This document shows, piece after piece, positions 54,124 through 63,610 of a DNA stretch of 64,000 nt (the first letter of the stretch is position 1; the number at the start of each line of letters is the position of its first letter). The translations under genes and the position numbers were made by a program. Below the pieces are notes generated by a model, which saw only the letters and a program-made list of their open reading frames with translations, was not told the DNA's origin and ran no database searches. Origin of the DNA: Acidobacteria bacterium SCN 69-37 (GTDB lineage: Bacteria; Acidobacteriota; Vicinamibacteria; Vicinamibacterales; SCN-69-37); the NCBI GenBank assembly GCA_001724025.1, contig MEDJ01000023.1:164895-228894 (forward strand), read 5' to 3'.

Positions 54124-55224
54124 TCACGCCCAGATCTTCCGGACCTCACTCTCGAGGTGGTCCTGCCTCGCTTTGATCCATGGGGCGTAATGTCGCTCCG
54201 TAATCTTGATCGAGCTGTGACCGAGCAGCTTCGACACGCTGTCGAGCGACACGCCCTTCAGCAGGAGGGATACAGCAAACGTGTCGCGGAAGCGGTGTGG
54301 ATGGCAGTTGGCCACCGGCGGATCGGCAGTGGTGCCGACCTTCTTGAACACACGATCCCAGCTCTTGACCATGCTCTCCGGCTGGCTGCTGCCGTCGTAG
54401 AAGAAGTACTGCTCGTTGTCGTTCTCGACGGCGGCCAGCGTCTTGACCACCCCCGGTGGCAGCGGGCAGTAGACCGGCGTCCCGGTCTTCTGCTGGTAGA
54501 GGAAGAGCTTGTCGTCCGCGAGGCGCTTCCGCTCCAGGCAGGCGGCATCCTGCATCCGCAGCCCGGAGTAGCGAAGCAGGAGGATCATCGGCTCGATGCG
54601 CGGGCCGTAGCGCCCGAACCCCTGCATCTTCCGAGCGGCCTCCAAGAGACGGTCGACCTCCTCGTCGGAGTACGGGAGCGTGGGGCGGTGCGACACCTTC
54701 GTCGTCTTGAGCGCAGATGCCGGGTTGCGTTCCATCCAGCCGGAGTCGAGGCAGAATCGACAGAACGCGCGCAGGTACTCCAGTCGCTTGGCAGCCGACA
54801 AAGGCGAGTACGTCCAGCCGTGGCGGAAGGCGCGGAGCCGGTCCACCGTCAGATCCCGGAGCTGCCGGTAGCCCTTGCTCTTGCAGAAAGGCAGCAGCTT
54901 GCCCTCGAGCAGTTCGCGGCGCTTCTGAATGGTCGTCGCCGCCAGGTTCCTGGTCTCAGCCTCCTTGAGGAACGCAGCGACGGCATCGACGATCGATGGA
55001 AGCTCAGGCTTGAGAACCCCGATGCGGCCCGAGGACTGCCACTGGTGGACGCTGGTCGACGCCGCCGTCCAGTTGGTCGTGTTCATGCTCCGGCGGACGG
55101 CCTCGCCTCCGATCGAGCCCTGGACCCAGATGGGGCATTGGCAGCGCGTCCACCGGTTCCCCTTGCTGGCGTGAGGGCATTCCGAGAGGTGCCGGCGGTA
55201 CAGCGCGAGGGCGCCTTGAGGCAT
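54124..55224 (-). CDS. Tyrosine recombinase (integrase), element A
   Basis: 366 residues. An N-terminal Cys motif (CPHASKGNRWTRCQCPIW) shared with the opposite integrase suggests a zinc-binding or arm-binding region. A SAM-like core-binding domain (residues 85-180) and a catalytic domain follow with Arg in LLRYSGLRMQD, HPHRFRDTF (H-x-x-R), LLGHSSI and Tyr in ITERHYAPW. All catalytic residues are present. It lies at the right end of element A, facing leftwards, next to the att-like site. Confidence 0.94.
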   Translation of the reverse strand: MPQGALALYRRHLSECPHASKGNRWTRCQCPIWVQGSIGGEAVRRSMNTTNWTAASTSVHQWQSSGRIGVLKPELPSIVDAVAAFLKEAETRNLAATTIQKRRELLEGKLLPFCKSKGYRQLRDLTVDRLRAFRHGWTYSPLSAAKRLEYLRAFCRFCLDSGWMERNPASALKTTKVSHRPTLPYSDEEVDRLLEAARKMQGFGRYGPRIEPMILLLRYSGLRMQDAACLERKRLADDKLFLYQQKTGTPVYCPLPPGVVKTLAAVENDNEQYFFYDGSSQPESMVKSWDRVFKKVGTTADPPVANCHPHRFRDTFAVSLLLKGVSLDSVSKLLGHSSIKITERHYAPWIKARQDHLESEVRKIWA

Positions 55225-55353
55225 GCGGCGAGGGTACTACGAGCTCTGAAATGGCGTACGAGTTATGTACGGCCAACCAGGGATTCTGTGGTTTCTGATG
55301 ATTCGATAGCTCAGTGTTTGCGTGATTTCTGGAGTGTCAACTAGGCGAGTAGA

Positions 55354-55376
55354 TACGAATCCCACCCTCTCCGCCA
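55354..55376 (+). other. Attachment-site candidate: tRNA-Ser 3' end
   Basis: GAATCCCACCCTCTCCGCCA (55357-55376) matches the 3' T-arm and acceptor end of bacterial tRNA-Ser genes (partner 5' GGAGAGG) with CCA. No body of a tRNA precedes it, so this is a 3' fragment of the type left by integrases that use tRNA 3' ends. It sits between the two divergently oriented integrases. Confidence 0.6.
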
Positions 55377-55417
55377 TCAATTTCAGCCAAATCCCTTAGG
55401 AAAAACGCACAGCGGCC

Positions 55418-55444
55418 GTAAGTTTCGGCGCGCTGTACTCGTTC
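55418..55444 (+). promoter_or_regulatory. Third ECF-like motif, before integrase B
   Basis: GTAAGTTTC (55418-55426) and CGTTC (55440-55444), with the same GTAA-to-CGTT distance (22 nt) as at 5150 and 41029, 36 bp before the integrase ATG. One G is missing from the first box. Confidence 0.35.
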
Positions 55445-55480
55445 TGTACCTAGAGGGCCGATTTCGGCCCCGGAGGGAGC

Positions 55481-56683
55481 ATGCTGAACCTCTACCGCCG
55501 GCACCAGCCGCCGTGCCCGTACTCCACCCGTCGCTACCGCAACTGCAAGTGTCCCATCTGGGTGCAGGGATCGCTGCGCGGCGAGTACATCCGGCGCGCC
55601 CTGGATCTCCGCTCGTGGTCTGCGGCGACGGACCTCGTTCGCGACTGGGAGGCCGCCGGCGAGATCGGCGTGGTCAAGAAGCCGGACATCCCCCCGATCG
55701 CTGAGGCCGTCGAGCGGTTCTTCGACGACCTGGCAGCCCAGAAGCTCAGCGAGGAGACGATCCGCAAGTACGAGAATCTCCTCCGGAAGCGCATGCTGCC
55801 GTGGTGCGAAGCGAAGGGGTTTCGCTACCTCAAGCAACTCACGGTCGAGGAGGTGCGCCAGTTCCGAGCATCGTGGGCTGACGGCGCGCTCTACGCCTCG
55901 AAGAACCTGGAGCGCCTCCGTGCCTTCTTCCGGTTCTGTATGCACGGCGACTGGATCGCGAAGAACCCGGCGCGCGCCATCAAGGGCCCCAAGGTGGCGC
56001 ACCGGCCGACGCTCCCGTTCTCGGACGACGAGATGACTCGGATCATCGGGGCGTGCGATCGCTATCCAGGCAATCAGGCCAGGCTCAAGGCGTTCGTGCT
56101 CACCATGCGGTACTCGGGCCTGCGGATCGGCGACACGATCGCGCTGGACCAAGGCCGCCTGTCGGGCAACAAACTGCTGCTGTACACCGCGAAGACCGGA
56201 ACGCCCGTGTACGTGCCGCTGCCGCCGGTCGTGATGACCGCGCTTGGGGCGCTCGAGACGCACGCCAGTGGTCGGTACTTCTCGACTGGCGACGCGAAGC
56301 CGCAGACATCGCGTGCGAACTGGTCGCGCTACCTGGACTCGCTCTTCGAACTCGCGAACGTGCGAGGGGCGCACTCGCACCGCTTCCGCGACACATTCGC
56401 CGTGTCGCTGCTGCTCAAGGGCGTCTCGTTGGAGAGCGTCTCCAAGCTGCTCGGGCACAGCTCAATCAGGGTCACCGAACGGCACTACGCGCCGTGGGTG
56501 AAGGCGCGGCAGACGATCCTGGAAGCCGAGGTCCGTCGAACATGGGACGGCTCAGAGAGGCCGCGCGGAGCGAAGGCGTCTCCACGCCTCGCGAATGCAC
56601 ACGAAGCGACCCATGGTGCGAACGGTGCGAGAGTCGCGCGGAGGCGGATTCCGTCTTTGACGGAGTCCGTCAATGACGTATAA
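55481..56683 (+). CDS. Tyrosine recombinase (integrase), element B
   Basis: 400 residues, GGAGGGA before the ATG. It shares the N-terminal motif (CPYSTRRYRNCKCPIWVQG) and the catalytic region (LTMRYSGLRIGD; SHRFRDTFAVSLLLKG; LLGHSSIRVTERHYAPW) with the opposite integrase, so both probably recognise related sites. The N-terminal third differs more than the catalytic domain. The C-terminal 35 residues are an added Arg/Ala-rich tail. The stop overlaps the toxin start. Confidence 0.94.
   Translation: MLNLYRRHQPPCPYSTRRYRNCKCPIWVQGSLRGEYIRRALDLRSWSAATDLVRDWEAAGEIGVVKKPDIPPIAEAVERFFDDLAAQKLSEETIRKYENLLRKRMLPWCEAKGFRYLKQLTVEEVRQFRASWADGALYASKNLERLRAFFRFCMHGDWIAKNPARAIKGPKVAHRPTLPFSDDEMTRIIGACDRYPGNQARLKAFVLTMRYSGLRIGDTIALDQGRLSGNKLLLYTAKTGTPVYVPLPPVVMTALGALETHASGRYFSTGDAKPQTSRANWSRYLDSLFELANVRGAHSHRFRDTFAVSLLLKGVSLESVSKLLGHSSIRVTERHYAPWVKARQTILEAEVRRTWDGSERPRGAKASPRLANAHEATHGANGARVARRRIPSLTESVNDV
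56657..56673 (+). promoter_or_regulatory. Perfect palindrome upstream of the toxin-antitoxin pair
   Basis: TTGACGGA-G-TCCGTCAA, 8-bp arms with a single central base. TTGACG can serve as -35 with TATAAT at 56679-56684, but that -10 overlaps the toxin ATG, so the operator role is better supported than the promoter role. Confidence 0.5.
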
Positions 56684-56994
56684 TGCTGACGTTCGTCGAG
56701 ACCAAGCTCTTCACCCGGCTGATCGCCGAGTACCTGGCCGATGACGAGTACCGCGCGCTCCAAGAGGCGCTCCTGGCCAACCCGGAGACGGGCGACCTGA
56801 TTCGCGGGTCAGGCGGCGTGCGGAAGCTGCGGTGGAACGTGGCCGGTCGCGGCAAACGCGGTGGCATCCGCGTGATCTACTACCTGCGGTCACAGCAGGG
56901 GCAGATCTGGATGCTGACCGCGTATGCGAAGAACGTGGCGGAGAACATCCCGGCCCACGTGCTGAAGAAGATCAAGGAGGAGATCGATGGCTAA
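56683..56994 (+). CDS. higB: RelE/HigB-type toxin
   Basis: 103 residues. RelE/HigB fold pattern: FTRLIAEYLADDEYRALQEAL, NPETGDLIRGSGGVRKLRW, RGGIRVIYYLRS and IWMLTAYAKNVAENI. Such toxins are usually ribosome-dependent mRNA interferases. The gene precedes its antitoxin, the higBA order. The pair would stabilise the element against loss. Confidence 0.88.
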   Translation: MLTFVETKLFTRLIAEYLADDEYRALQEALLANPETGDLIRGSGGVRKLRWNVAGRGKRGGIRVIYYLRSQQGQIWMLTAYAKNVAENIPAHVLKKIKEEIDG

Positions 56995-57259
56995 GCGTGC
57001 ACGGAACATCGGTCTGGAGGTCCTCGAAGGGATTCGCCAACTCAAGCGAGGCGAACACGGCCGCATCACCAACCTGCCGTCCGTCGCCAGCGTGCGGGAG
57101 CAGACGGGCCTGTCGCAGGCCCGTTTCGCCGAATTGCTGGGCGTGTCCGTGCGGACGCTCCAGGAGTGGGAACAGGGCCGCCGCGCTCCCTCCGGTGCTG
57201 CACGAACCTTACTGATGATCGCCGCGAAGAATCCCCGCGCACTGCTAGACGTCGCCTGA
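56987..57259 (+). CDS. higA: HigA-type HTH antitoxin
   Basis: 90 residues; the ATG overlaps the toxin end by 8 bp and has AAGGAGGAG upstream. XRE-type HTH: VREQTGLSQARFAELLGVSVRTLQEWEQGRR. It neutralises the toxin and probably represses the pair through the dyad upstream of the toxin. Confidence 0.9.
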   Translation: MAKRARNIGLEVLEGIRQLKRGEHGRITNLPSVASVREQTGLSQARFAELLGVSVRTLQEWEQGRRAPSGAARTLLMIAAKNPRALLDVA

Positions 57260-57366
57260 CTCGAGATCCCGCGGCGGCGACAGGATCCGCCTGAGGTTGC
57301 GTCGGTCGCACGGGGCTGTGCTACGGTAGGCCACCCTCCCAACTCCTGCTGTTTCAAGGAGGCTCC

Positions 57367-59004
57367 ATGGGTGCGTTCCGAGCGGCGGTGTTCCTCGTCC
57401 TGATCGGCAGCGCGGGTCAGTCCGGCCCTGACCCTGGAGCCCTGCTCAAGGAAGCTGATCGGTTGGCGTGGCTCCGCGCATGGTCCGCTGCGGAACCGCA
57501 TTTTCTTCAAGCCCAGAAGCTCTTCGCGGCGAGAGGCGACGAGCGCAGCGCCCTCTACGCCGAGGTGAGCGCGTTTCGCGGCGCGCTGCCTCGGATGGCG
57601 GTGCCCGCGGCGTCGGCGCGCCTGGCCGACTACCTGGAGCATCCGCTTCTCCAGAGTGATGACCGGCTGCGACTCCGCGTCCTGATCATCAAAGGCGAGA
57701 CCGACCAGGATCTCGATCCGACGCTCGCCGCGGATTCCTGGCGGGAGGCACTGACGGTCGCGGAAGCGCTCGGTGACGCAGCGTGGGCCAACCGCGCCCG
57801 TGGTGAACTGGGGCTCGTCGCGTTCCTGCAGGGTGACGTCGGCGGCGCCGTCGTCGGGCTTGGCCAGGCGCTCAAGGTCGCGCAGTCCAACGGTGACGTC
57901 TCCTCCGTCGTGCGCTGGCTGACGCTCTTCGGGCATGGGTACGTCCAGCTTGGCCGCGCGGAAGAGGCGCTGGCGTTCTACGACCGCGCGCTGGCCGCGG
58001 CGTCGGCCGTGCCGGAGATCCAGTTCCCCGTGATGACGCACGTCGGGCGCTCCAATGCGTTGATCCGCCTCGGCAGACTGGACGAGGCGGATGGCGTGCT
58101 CGCGAAGGCCGGCGAAGTCGCGGCCCGCTCGAACGCGCTCGGCTATCAGGCGCAGCTCCTGTCTCAGCGGGGCGCAATTGCGAACCAGCGCGGACAGCCG
58201 GCGGAAGCCGTTGCTCGATTCGGCGAGGCTCTCGCACTCGCCAGGCAAGCCGGCGCCAACCGCTTGATCGCCGAAATCGCGCTGGAGTCTGCGCGCGTCC
58301 AGCGACAGCAGAAGGACATCGCTGGTGCCGAGCGGGTGCTGCGTGAGGGCCTGAACGTGGCTCGGCGCATGGAGGAGCACTACCTGCTGCCGCGCCTTCT
58401 CGCCGCGACGGCCGACCTCGAGGCGAGCCGGCGGCGGTTCACGGCCGCCGACGGCCTGCTCGACGAGGCGTCGGACATCCTGCAGGGGCTCTTCACGACC
58501 ACGAGCAGCCCCTGGGCGCAGAGCCGCTTGGTCAGCGGGATGGACGAGGTGTTCCTCACGCGCATCCGCCTGGAAGGCGCTCGCGGCCAGGACGCCGCCC
58601 GGATGTTCGCCGCCATCGAGGACGCGCGCGGGCGATCGCTGCTGGAACTGCTGGCGAACCGACCGCTTGCGTCTCAGACGCGCCCCGCCGCCATGCGGGA
58701 AGGCGAGCGCCGGATCTCCAATCTCCAGCGCCGCTTGTTTCAGACCGCGAATGCGGCTGCCCGCGGGCGCCTGCTCGATCAGATCTTCGCCGCCGAAGAA
58801 CAACTGGCGCCAGTGACGACGGCGTTCTTCGATGGCGCGCGTCGCTCCACGGCTCGCTCCGCGCCGTCGCTGACACGTGTCCAACGCTCCCTGCAGGCCG
58901 ACGAAGTGTTCGTCGAGTTCGCGCTGGCGAACCCGCACTCCTACGCCGTGGTCGTCACGCGTGACTCCCCGCGTCGAAGTGGGGCGTCCTGCCGCTGTTT
59001 GTGA
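57367..59004 (+). pseudogene. Truncated TPR-CHAT gene, copy in element B
   Basis: 545 codons; a good ribosome site (AAGGAGG) precedes the ATG. It gives the N-terminus that the left copy lacks, with a hydrophobic leader (FRAAVFLVLIGSAGQ) suggesting export. It matches the left gene closely through the TPR region up to VVVTRDS (58948-58968). The sequence then jumps into S41 peptidase DNA in another frame and stops after 12 codons. The whole CHAT domain, including the His and Cys, is missing. A deletion equivalent to about 1.85 kb of the left copy explains it. Confidence 0.88.
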
Positions 59005-59387
59005 GATTCGCTCGCGCAGGACGATCCGTGGCCGTGTTCTCCGAAGCGCTCGGCAAGCGCCCCCACCACGGCAGGACCGCAATCCTCGTGAACGAACACT
59101 CGGCGAGTGCCGCGGAGATGGTCGCTGCCTTCGCCTCCGAGAGCCGGTTGGCGACGATCGTGGGCACCAAGACGGCGGGACGCGTCGTCGCAGGCAGCGG
59201 CGTCAAGGTCGGGCACGGCTACCGCGTGGCCCTTCCGGTTGCGGTCTATCGGACGTGGCGTGATACCAACCTCGAAGGCCAGGGCGTGACGCCAGACATT
59301 GACGCGCCGATCGACGCAGAAGCCCTCCGGTGGGGGCAGGACAATCAGCTCGCGCGCGCGGTTCGCTTGCTGGCCATTGCTGCCTGA
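58969..59387 (+). pseudogene. C-terminal fragment of S41 peptidase, copy in element B
   Basis: After the deletion junction the frame reads SKWGVLPLFVRFARAGRSVAVFSE and continues to the end of the peptidase. The Ser in NEHSASAAEM and Lys in GTKTAGR are present but the PDZ and N-terminal half are gone. It aligns with residues about 270 to 410 of the left S41 protein. Without an obvious start it is a relic. Confidence 0.88.
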
Positions 59388-59599
59388 CTCCGAACCGGTT
59401 TTCGTGTTCTGCACCTCCGTTCCGCCAGCCCACTGATTCGCTTGCCCGCGCTTGCGGGCCGCAAGTAGACTCCGAGCCAGCTCATCCCTGCGGTTTACGG
59501 GCCGATTCTCACCGGAGAGATCCATGCCGGGCGTGCGGCGACGATGATGCTTCGGACCGTTCCGGGCACAGCGATGACTCGTGCTGGAGACCGATAGAC

Positions 59600-60304
59600 A
59601 TGGGCAAGATTGGGTTCGGGTACGGCAGCGAATGGCATCTCTTGTGGCACCTTGCCAGGCACCGCACGAGCCTGGACGACACGGTCCGCACCGTGACCGG
59701 AGCAGATCATGTCGAGTGGCTCGACTTCCCGCTTCGCGCGAGTGACGGCCCGATCGACGCCGAGTGGACAGGGCTGGACTTTCTGTCCGATGCAGACACG
59801 AAGACCTCCTGGCGCTCCTTCTGGCCTCAGGGGGCTGGGATTCACAACTGGGACGCCGTTGCTCGCATGCAGATCGGGGGGCGATCCGAATGGCTGCTGG
59901 TCGAAGCCAAGGCTCACTGCGGTGAGATCGCGTCGAGTTGCGGAGCGAAACCAGAAGGCGGCCTGAGCCAGATTCGTGCCGCGCTGGACGCAACGAAGGC
60001 TGCCCTCGGCGTTGAGCCAGGCCGAGACTGGCTGCGTGGCTATTATCAGTTCTGCAACCGACTGGCCGTTCTGCATTTCCTCAGTTTGCACGGCGTGACC
60101 GCGCATCTGCTGATGATCTACTTCACTGGAGACGTCAACGGCGACCGAGTATGCCCGAAGGACGCGCAGGGCTGGCAGCCGGCCATCGCAGCGCAGGATG
60201 CGCATGTTGGTCTGCCGCAAGGCCATCAGCTCGAGGCGAGGATTCACAAGGCGTTCCTGCCCGCCTTCGCCAACCTGCGTGGCCCAGTTTCGCGGCCCTC
60301 ATGA
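59600..60304 (+). CDS. PD-(D/E)xK-like protein of unknown function
   Basis: About 234 residues from the ATG at 59600. A nuclease-like pattern: WDAVARMQIGGRSEWLLVEAKAHCGE gives D...E-x-K spacing near residues 82-110. GYGSEWHLLWHLARHR opens the protein and the C-terminus is alpha-helical. Its stop overlaps the next gene's ATG (ATGA), so both were once a unit. Such proteins occur in restriction and defence cassettes; a specific family is not recognised. Confidence 0.7.
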   Translation: MGKIGFGYGSEWHLLWHLARHRTSLDDTVRTVTGADHVEWLDFPLRASDGPIDAEWTGLDFLSDADTKTSWRSFWPQGAGIHNWDAVARMQIGGRSEWLLVEAKAHCGEIASSCGAKPEGGLSQIRAALDATKAALGVEPGRDWLRGYYQFCNRLAVLHFLSLHGVTAHLLMIYFTGDVNGDRVCPKDAQGWQPAIAAQDAHVGLPQGHQLEARIHKAFLPAFANLRGPVSRPS

Positions 60305-61320
60305 GCCTTCCGATCCTGACCCTCCCCGACCCCAAGGTCACGGGTGAGGGAGTCCTCGATCCGCTGGGCTTGTCGACGATTGGCGATCGACTGGCTGACC
60401 ATGTCCTTCCCGGGCTTCGGGCCCGGATGTCGCGTCCACGGTTCTTGACCGCGATGGCGGTCTGCGCGGCCGTCTGCGATGGCATCGAGGATCGAGTCGC
60501 CGATGACGGTGTCACGCAGTCGCACGTCGTGTTCGAGTGGCTCGTTGTAGAGGGCTTCGTGCGAAGCGCGAAGCGTGAGGACACCATCCGCACGCCCGGC
60601 ATGCACATCCGGCCGCAGCGGAGAGCGCGTACGCGTGACGCGATCGCGGAGGTGCGCCATGTGTTCCTCGACGCTGACCGCGACGGCGCCGCCGTGCTGG
60701 CGGCCATCTCCAGGCGTCGCGACTTGCCGCCACCGTCATACGTGACGCATTCGTCCCCGAATCGACTGCACGTCCTCTGGCAGGTGTCCGACTTCACGAA
60801 GGACGACGTCGAGGCACTCCAGAAGCGGCTCGCCGTGGAACTCGGCACGGACAAGGCGGCGACGTCTTGCGCGCAGGTGACGAGGTTGCCCGGCTACTTC
60901 AACCACAAGTATCGACCCGCATCGATCGTGTTGACCGAATTCGCTGCGGCGCCTCGATGCCGTTGCCCCTCCGGCTTTCCATCGACATCGCCGCCGGTGC
61001 CGGTCGAAGCACGTCGGCGCAGTCCGGCGCCGGCGTCGAGCGTCTCCGCTCAGGAGCGGGCGCGGAGATACATTGCTGCCATCCCGCCGGCCGTGGCTGG
61101 ACAGCACGGTGACGCCGCGACATTCCGTGTGTGCTGCCGCCTTGTGCGCGGCTTCGATCTTGAGGACGCGGCCGCTCTGGCTGTCCTTGCCGACTGGAAC
61201 CGCGCCTGCGAGCCACCGTGGTCCGAATCGGAGCTGCGCACCAAACTCGCGGCAGCGAGGGCCTACGGCAAGGAGCAGGTTGGTGGCCTGCTAAACACCC
61301 GTTCGCTGCGCCACAGGTGA
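60301..61320 (+). CDS. Chimeric gene: unknown N-terminus joined to primase C-terminal part
   Basis: 339 codons. The first about 102 codons (LPDPKVTGEGVLDPLGL, VFEWLVVEGFVRSA) belong to an unrelated, unrecognised protein that was coupled to the nuclease-like gene. From IRPQR (near 60607) it matches the primase at 20233 to its end (HVFLDADRDG, HSSPNRLHVLWQV, RVCCRLVRGFDLED). The junction falls on a nearly identical nucleotide stretch around ATCCGGCCGCAGCGG. The N-terminal 80 residues of the primase are lost, but the acidic DxD and HKY motifs remain. It is in frame, so it may be expressed; more likely it is an inactive fusion. Confidence 0.72.
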   Translation: MSLPILTLPDPKVTGEGVLDPLGLSTIGDRLADHVLPGLRARMSRPRFLTAMAVCAAVCDGIEDRVADDGVTQSHVVFEWLVVEGFVRSAKREDTIRTPGMHIRPQRRARTRDAIAEVRHVFLDADRDGAAVLAAISRRRDLPPPSYVTHSSPNRLHVLWQVSDFTKDDVEALQKRLAVELGTDKAATSCAQVTRLPGYFNHKYRPASIVLTEFAAAPRCRCPSGFPSTSPPVPVEARRRSPAPASSVSAQERARRYIAAIPPAVAGQHGDAATFRVCCRLVRGFDLEDAAALAVLADWNRACEPPWSESELRTKLAAARAYGKEQVGGLLNTRSLRHR

Positions 61321-61324
61321 TTGA

Positions 61325-63610
61325 CTACACCGTCGGTGGTGTGGCTTCCTCCATCCTGACGACGATTGCCAGTCCGAGACGACGCACAGCCACGGTCACC
61401 GACGTTGCCTTCGGGGAACGATCGCGCGTCAGAGTCATGTCCCACTCGTCTGACGTCCAGCTGCCACTCTCGTCTCTCGTGAAGTGGCCTTCTCCGCCGC
61501 AAGTGCCGTCGGCTTCTCGGAAGAACGCCATCTCAAGAGACTGAGTGTTGGTTATGTTGATTCGCCCCGCCTTGCGTGAGACCTCGATCTTGAACGGACC
61601 AACAGTGGCAGTTCCGGTCTCGTCAAGTGGCGCCGCTACTACTTCAGTTGTCAGCTGGCGTGGCGGCGTGGGCGCCGCATTTGTCGAAGTATCCGACGTT
61701 GTGGTTGGCTGACGAAGCGTCAGCGGCGAAAGCTGCGGGAACCTACCGAGTTCACCGACGGGTCCGATACGCAGCTCGTTCTGCACGCGCTTGATGTCTC
61801 GTCGGATCGCTTCGACCTTCTTTTTGCCGCCCTGGGACAGCTCATGCTGTGCTTGGCGATCCTTGCACACTACCCACCTCGTCCAGGCGAACATCTTCTC
61901 TGCGTCGGATGCGCCATCCTCTCCGACTCGCTCGTAGAAGGCGATCGCGTCGACAAAGCGACCAGCCCGCTCCAGCGCAGCGCCTGCCTCAGCAACGCTG
62001 ACGTTGGCTTTCCAACGGCTTCCGTGTGAGGCGACAACCCCCTTCACGAACTCCGTCATCTGGCGCTGAACGTGCGTCGGACCATCAGGTAGTCGCTCCG
62101 ATCGTGCCAGGGCTCGCACCAGTGCGTGATGAAGTTGGGGCCTACGTGCCTCGATCCATTTTCTCGTTGCGTCGTGAGTCCACTCTCGAGAGGGAGTGAA
62201 ACGCTGACTCGCCAAGAAATTGACGACGGGATCCCACCGGCCCTCAGCCACCAGCAGTTGCAGGCCGGCGTCCAGAAGGGCGTCCGCATCAGGACGGTCC
62301 TGCTCTCTTGACGCTTTGGCCAACGTCAAGAGTTCATCAGCAGTGCCATTCACCCACGCCAAGTCAGCGGCTTCATCGACACGCCCTGCCTTGCCCAGAG
62401 CGTCAACAAGCGTGCCTGCCTGTTCCCGCGACAGTTGGACATCTGGATGTGCCTCGTAGTCTCGAAGCATCTCCGCGTCGAGACCGAGCTTCGACAAGGC
62501 GGTCAGTCGCTGGGGGTAAGGCTCGCTCGCCGCCTTTGCCCGCAGGTACTCAGGTGGGCGTGTTCCGCCACTAGACTCCCACTGTGAGACAGCTTCAGCG
62601 AACCGCTCAGCCTTGAAGTAGACCGACGCAACCACATCAGCTGGCACCCGCAGACCTCGTTCACGAAGCCCGTCAATGATCTGGGCAATCTGTGACGCCC
62701 TCCCGTCGGCCCACACCAATGGATCGGGCAGGGCCTTCCGTAGTAGGGCTTCGAACGCTCGGCTCCAGACATCATCGCCAGCGGAAGCCTCGGCGAAGGC
62801 TGCGTCGGAGTCGAAGCGCCCAGCTAGCGTTTGAAGCAGCGTTACGACGTCAGGCGCTGCCAAGGTACCTTCGAGCGACGCCGCCCACTGGTACTCGATA
62901 TCGTTACGGATGCTTGGAAACTCCCCGACTCTCCGCCGCAGTGACTTTCGGCCTTCCGCTCCCGCCCGCCACAGGCACCGGACCCCATCCTTTGCGAACC
63001 CCGCGTCGAAGAAGTGCTCGCCGGCCTCAAGGAGGCTGCCATCGAACTCGAATGCGCGCGCTCGGCACTCCTGCGCCTTGAGCTGGTGACCAGCACTCCG
63101 GTACGCCTGTGCTGCCTGCATCATCAAGAAGTCATCTCGTCGCGCAAGCCCCTCCTCCTCGAATGCATTCGCATTTTCGAAGGGATCTCCGGCGGTCTCT
63201 CTCGTTAACTCCTCCGCCTTGCCCGCGGTGGCTCCCTCGATCTGGTCGGCCCAGATCTCCTTTCCGTTCCGGATCCGCCCGAGGACAGTGGCTTCAAGGG
63301 ACTGGTCCAGTGCGCTCTTCCACAGGCGGTCGAAGCCTTCGACGGTATCGACGATGATCAAGCGACGTTTCGGCCGGCTGACGGCGACGTACAGGCGATT
63401 GATGAAGTACTGCAGCGCGAGCGAGCGGTTCCCGCTGAGGGCGTCGTCACTCTCCAACTCGGCGACGATGTCCAAATTGAGCTGAGCGCCGGCCGCTGTC
63501 GCACCGAATCCATAAACGACGACCGCCGGGTACTCACAGCCCTTCGCGCGGCTGGCGCTCACAACATTGACGGGTACGCCGTCCTCGACGGCGACGTGTT
63601 GACTCAAGTG
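61325..63610 (-). pseudogene. UvrD-like helicase with TPR-like region, 5' end cut by IS
   Basis: 760 codons remain. The N-terminal part keeps SF1 motifs V/VI: SASRAKGCEYPAVVVYGF and NRLYVAVSRPKRRLIIVD. The Walker A half is absent because an IS21-type end begins at 63611. The middle 500 residues are helical repeats (YRSAGHQLKAQECRARAFEFD, LLEAGEHFFDAGFAKDG), resembling TPR extensions in some UvrD-like proteins. The last 110 residues are beta-rich. The frame runs 5' into the IS; an apparent TTG start is probably spurious. Confidence 0.8.

Noticed and set aside
55354..55376. Complete tRNA-Ser gene
   Set aside because: Only the 3' T-arm/acceptor end is present; the upstream 60 bp cannot form D or anticodon arms.
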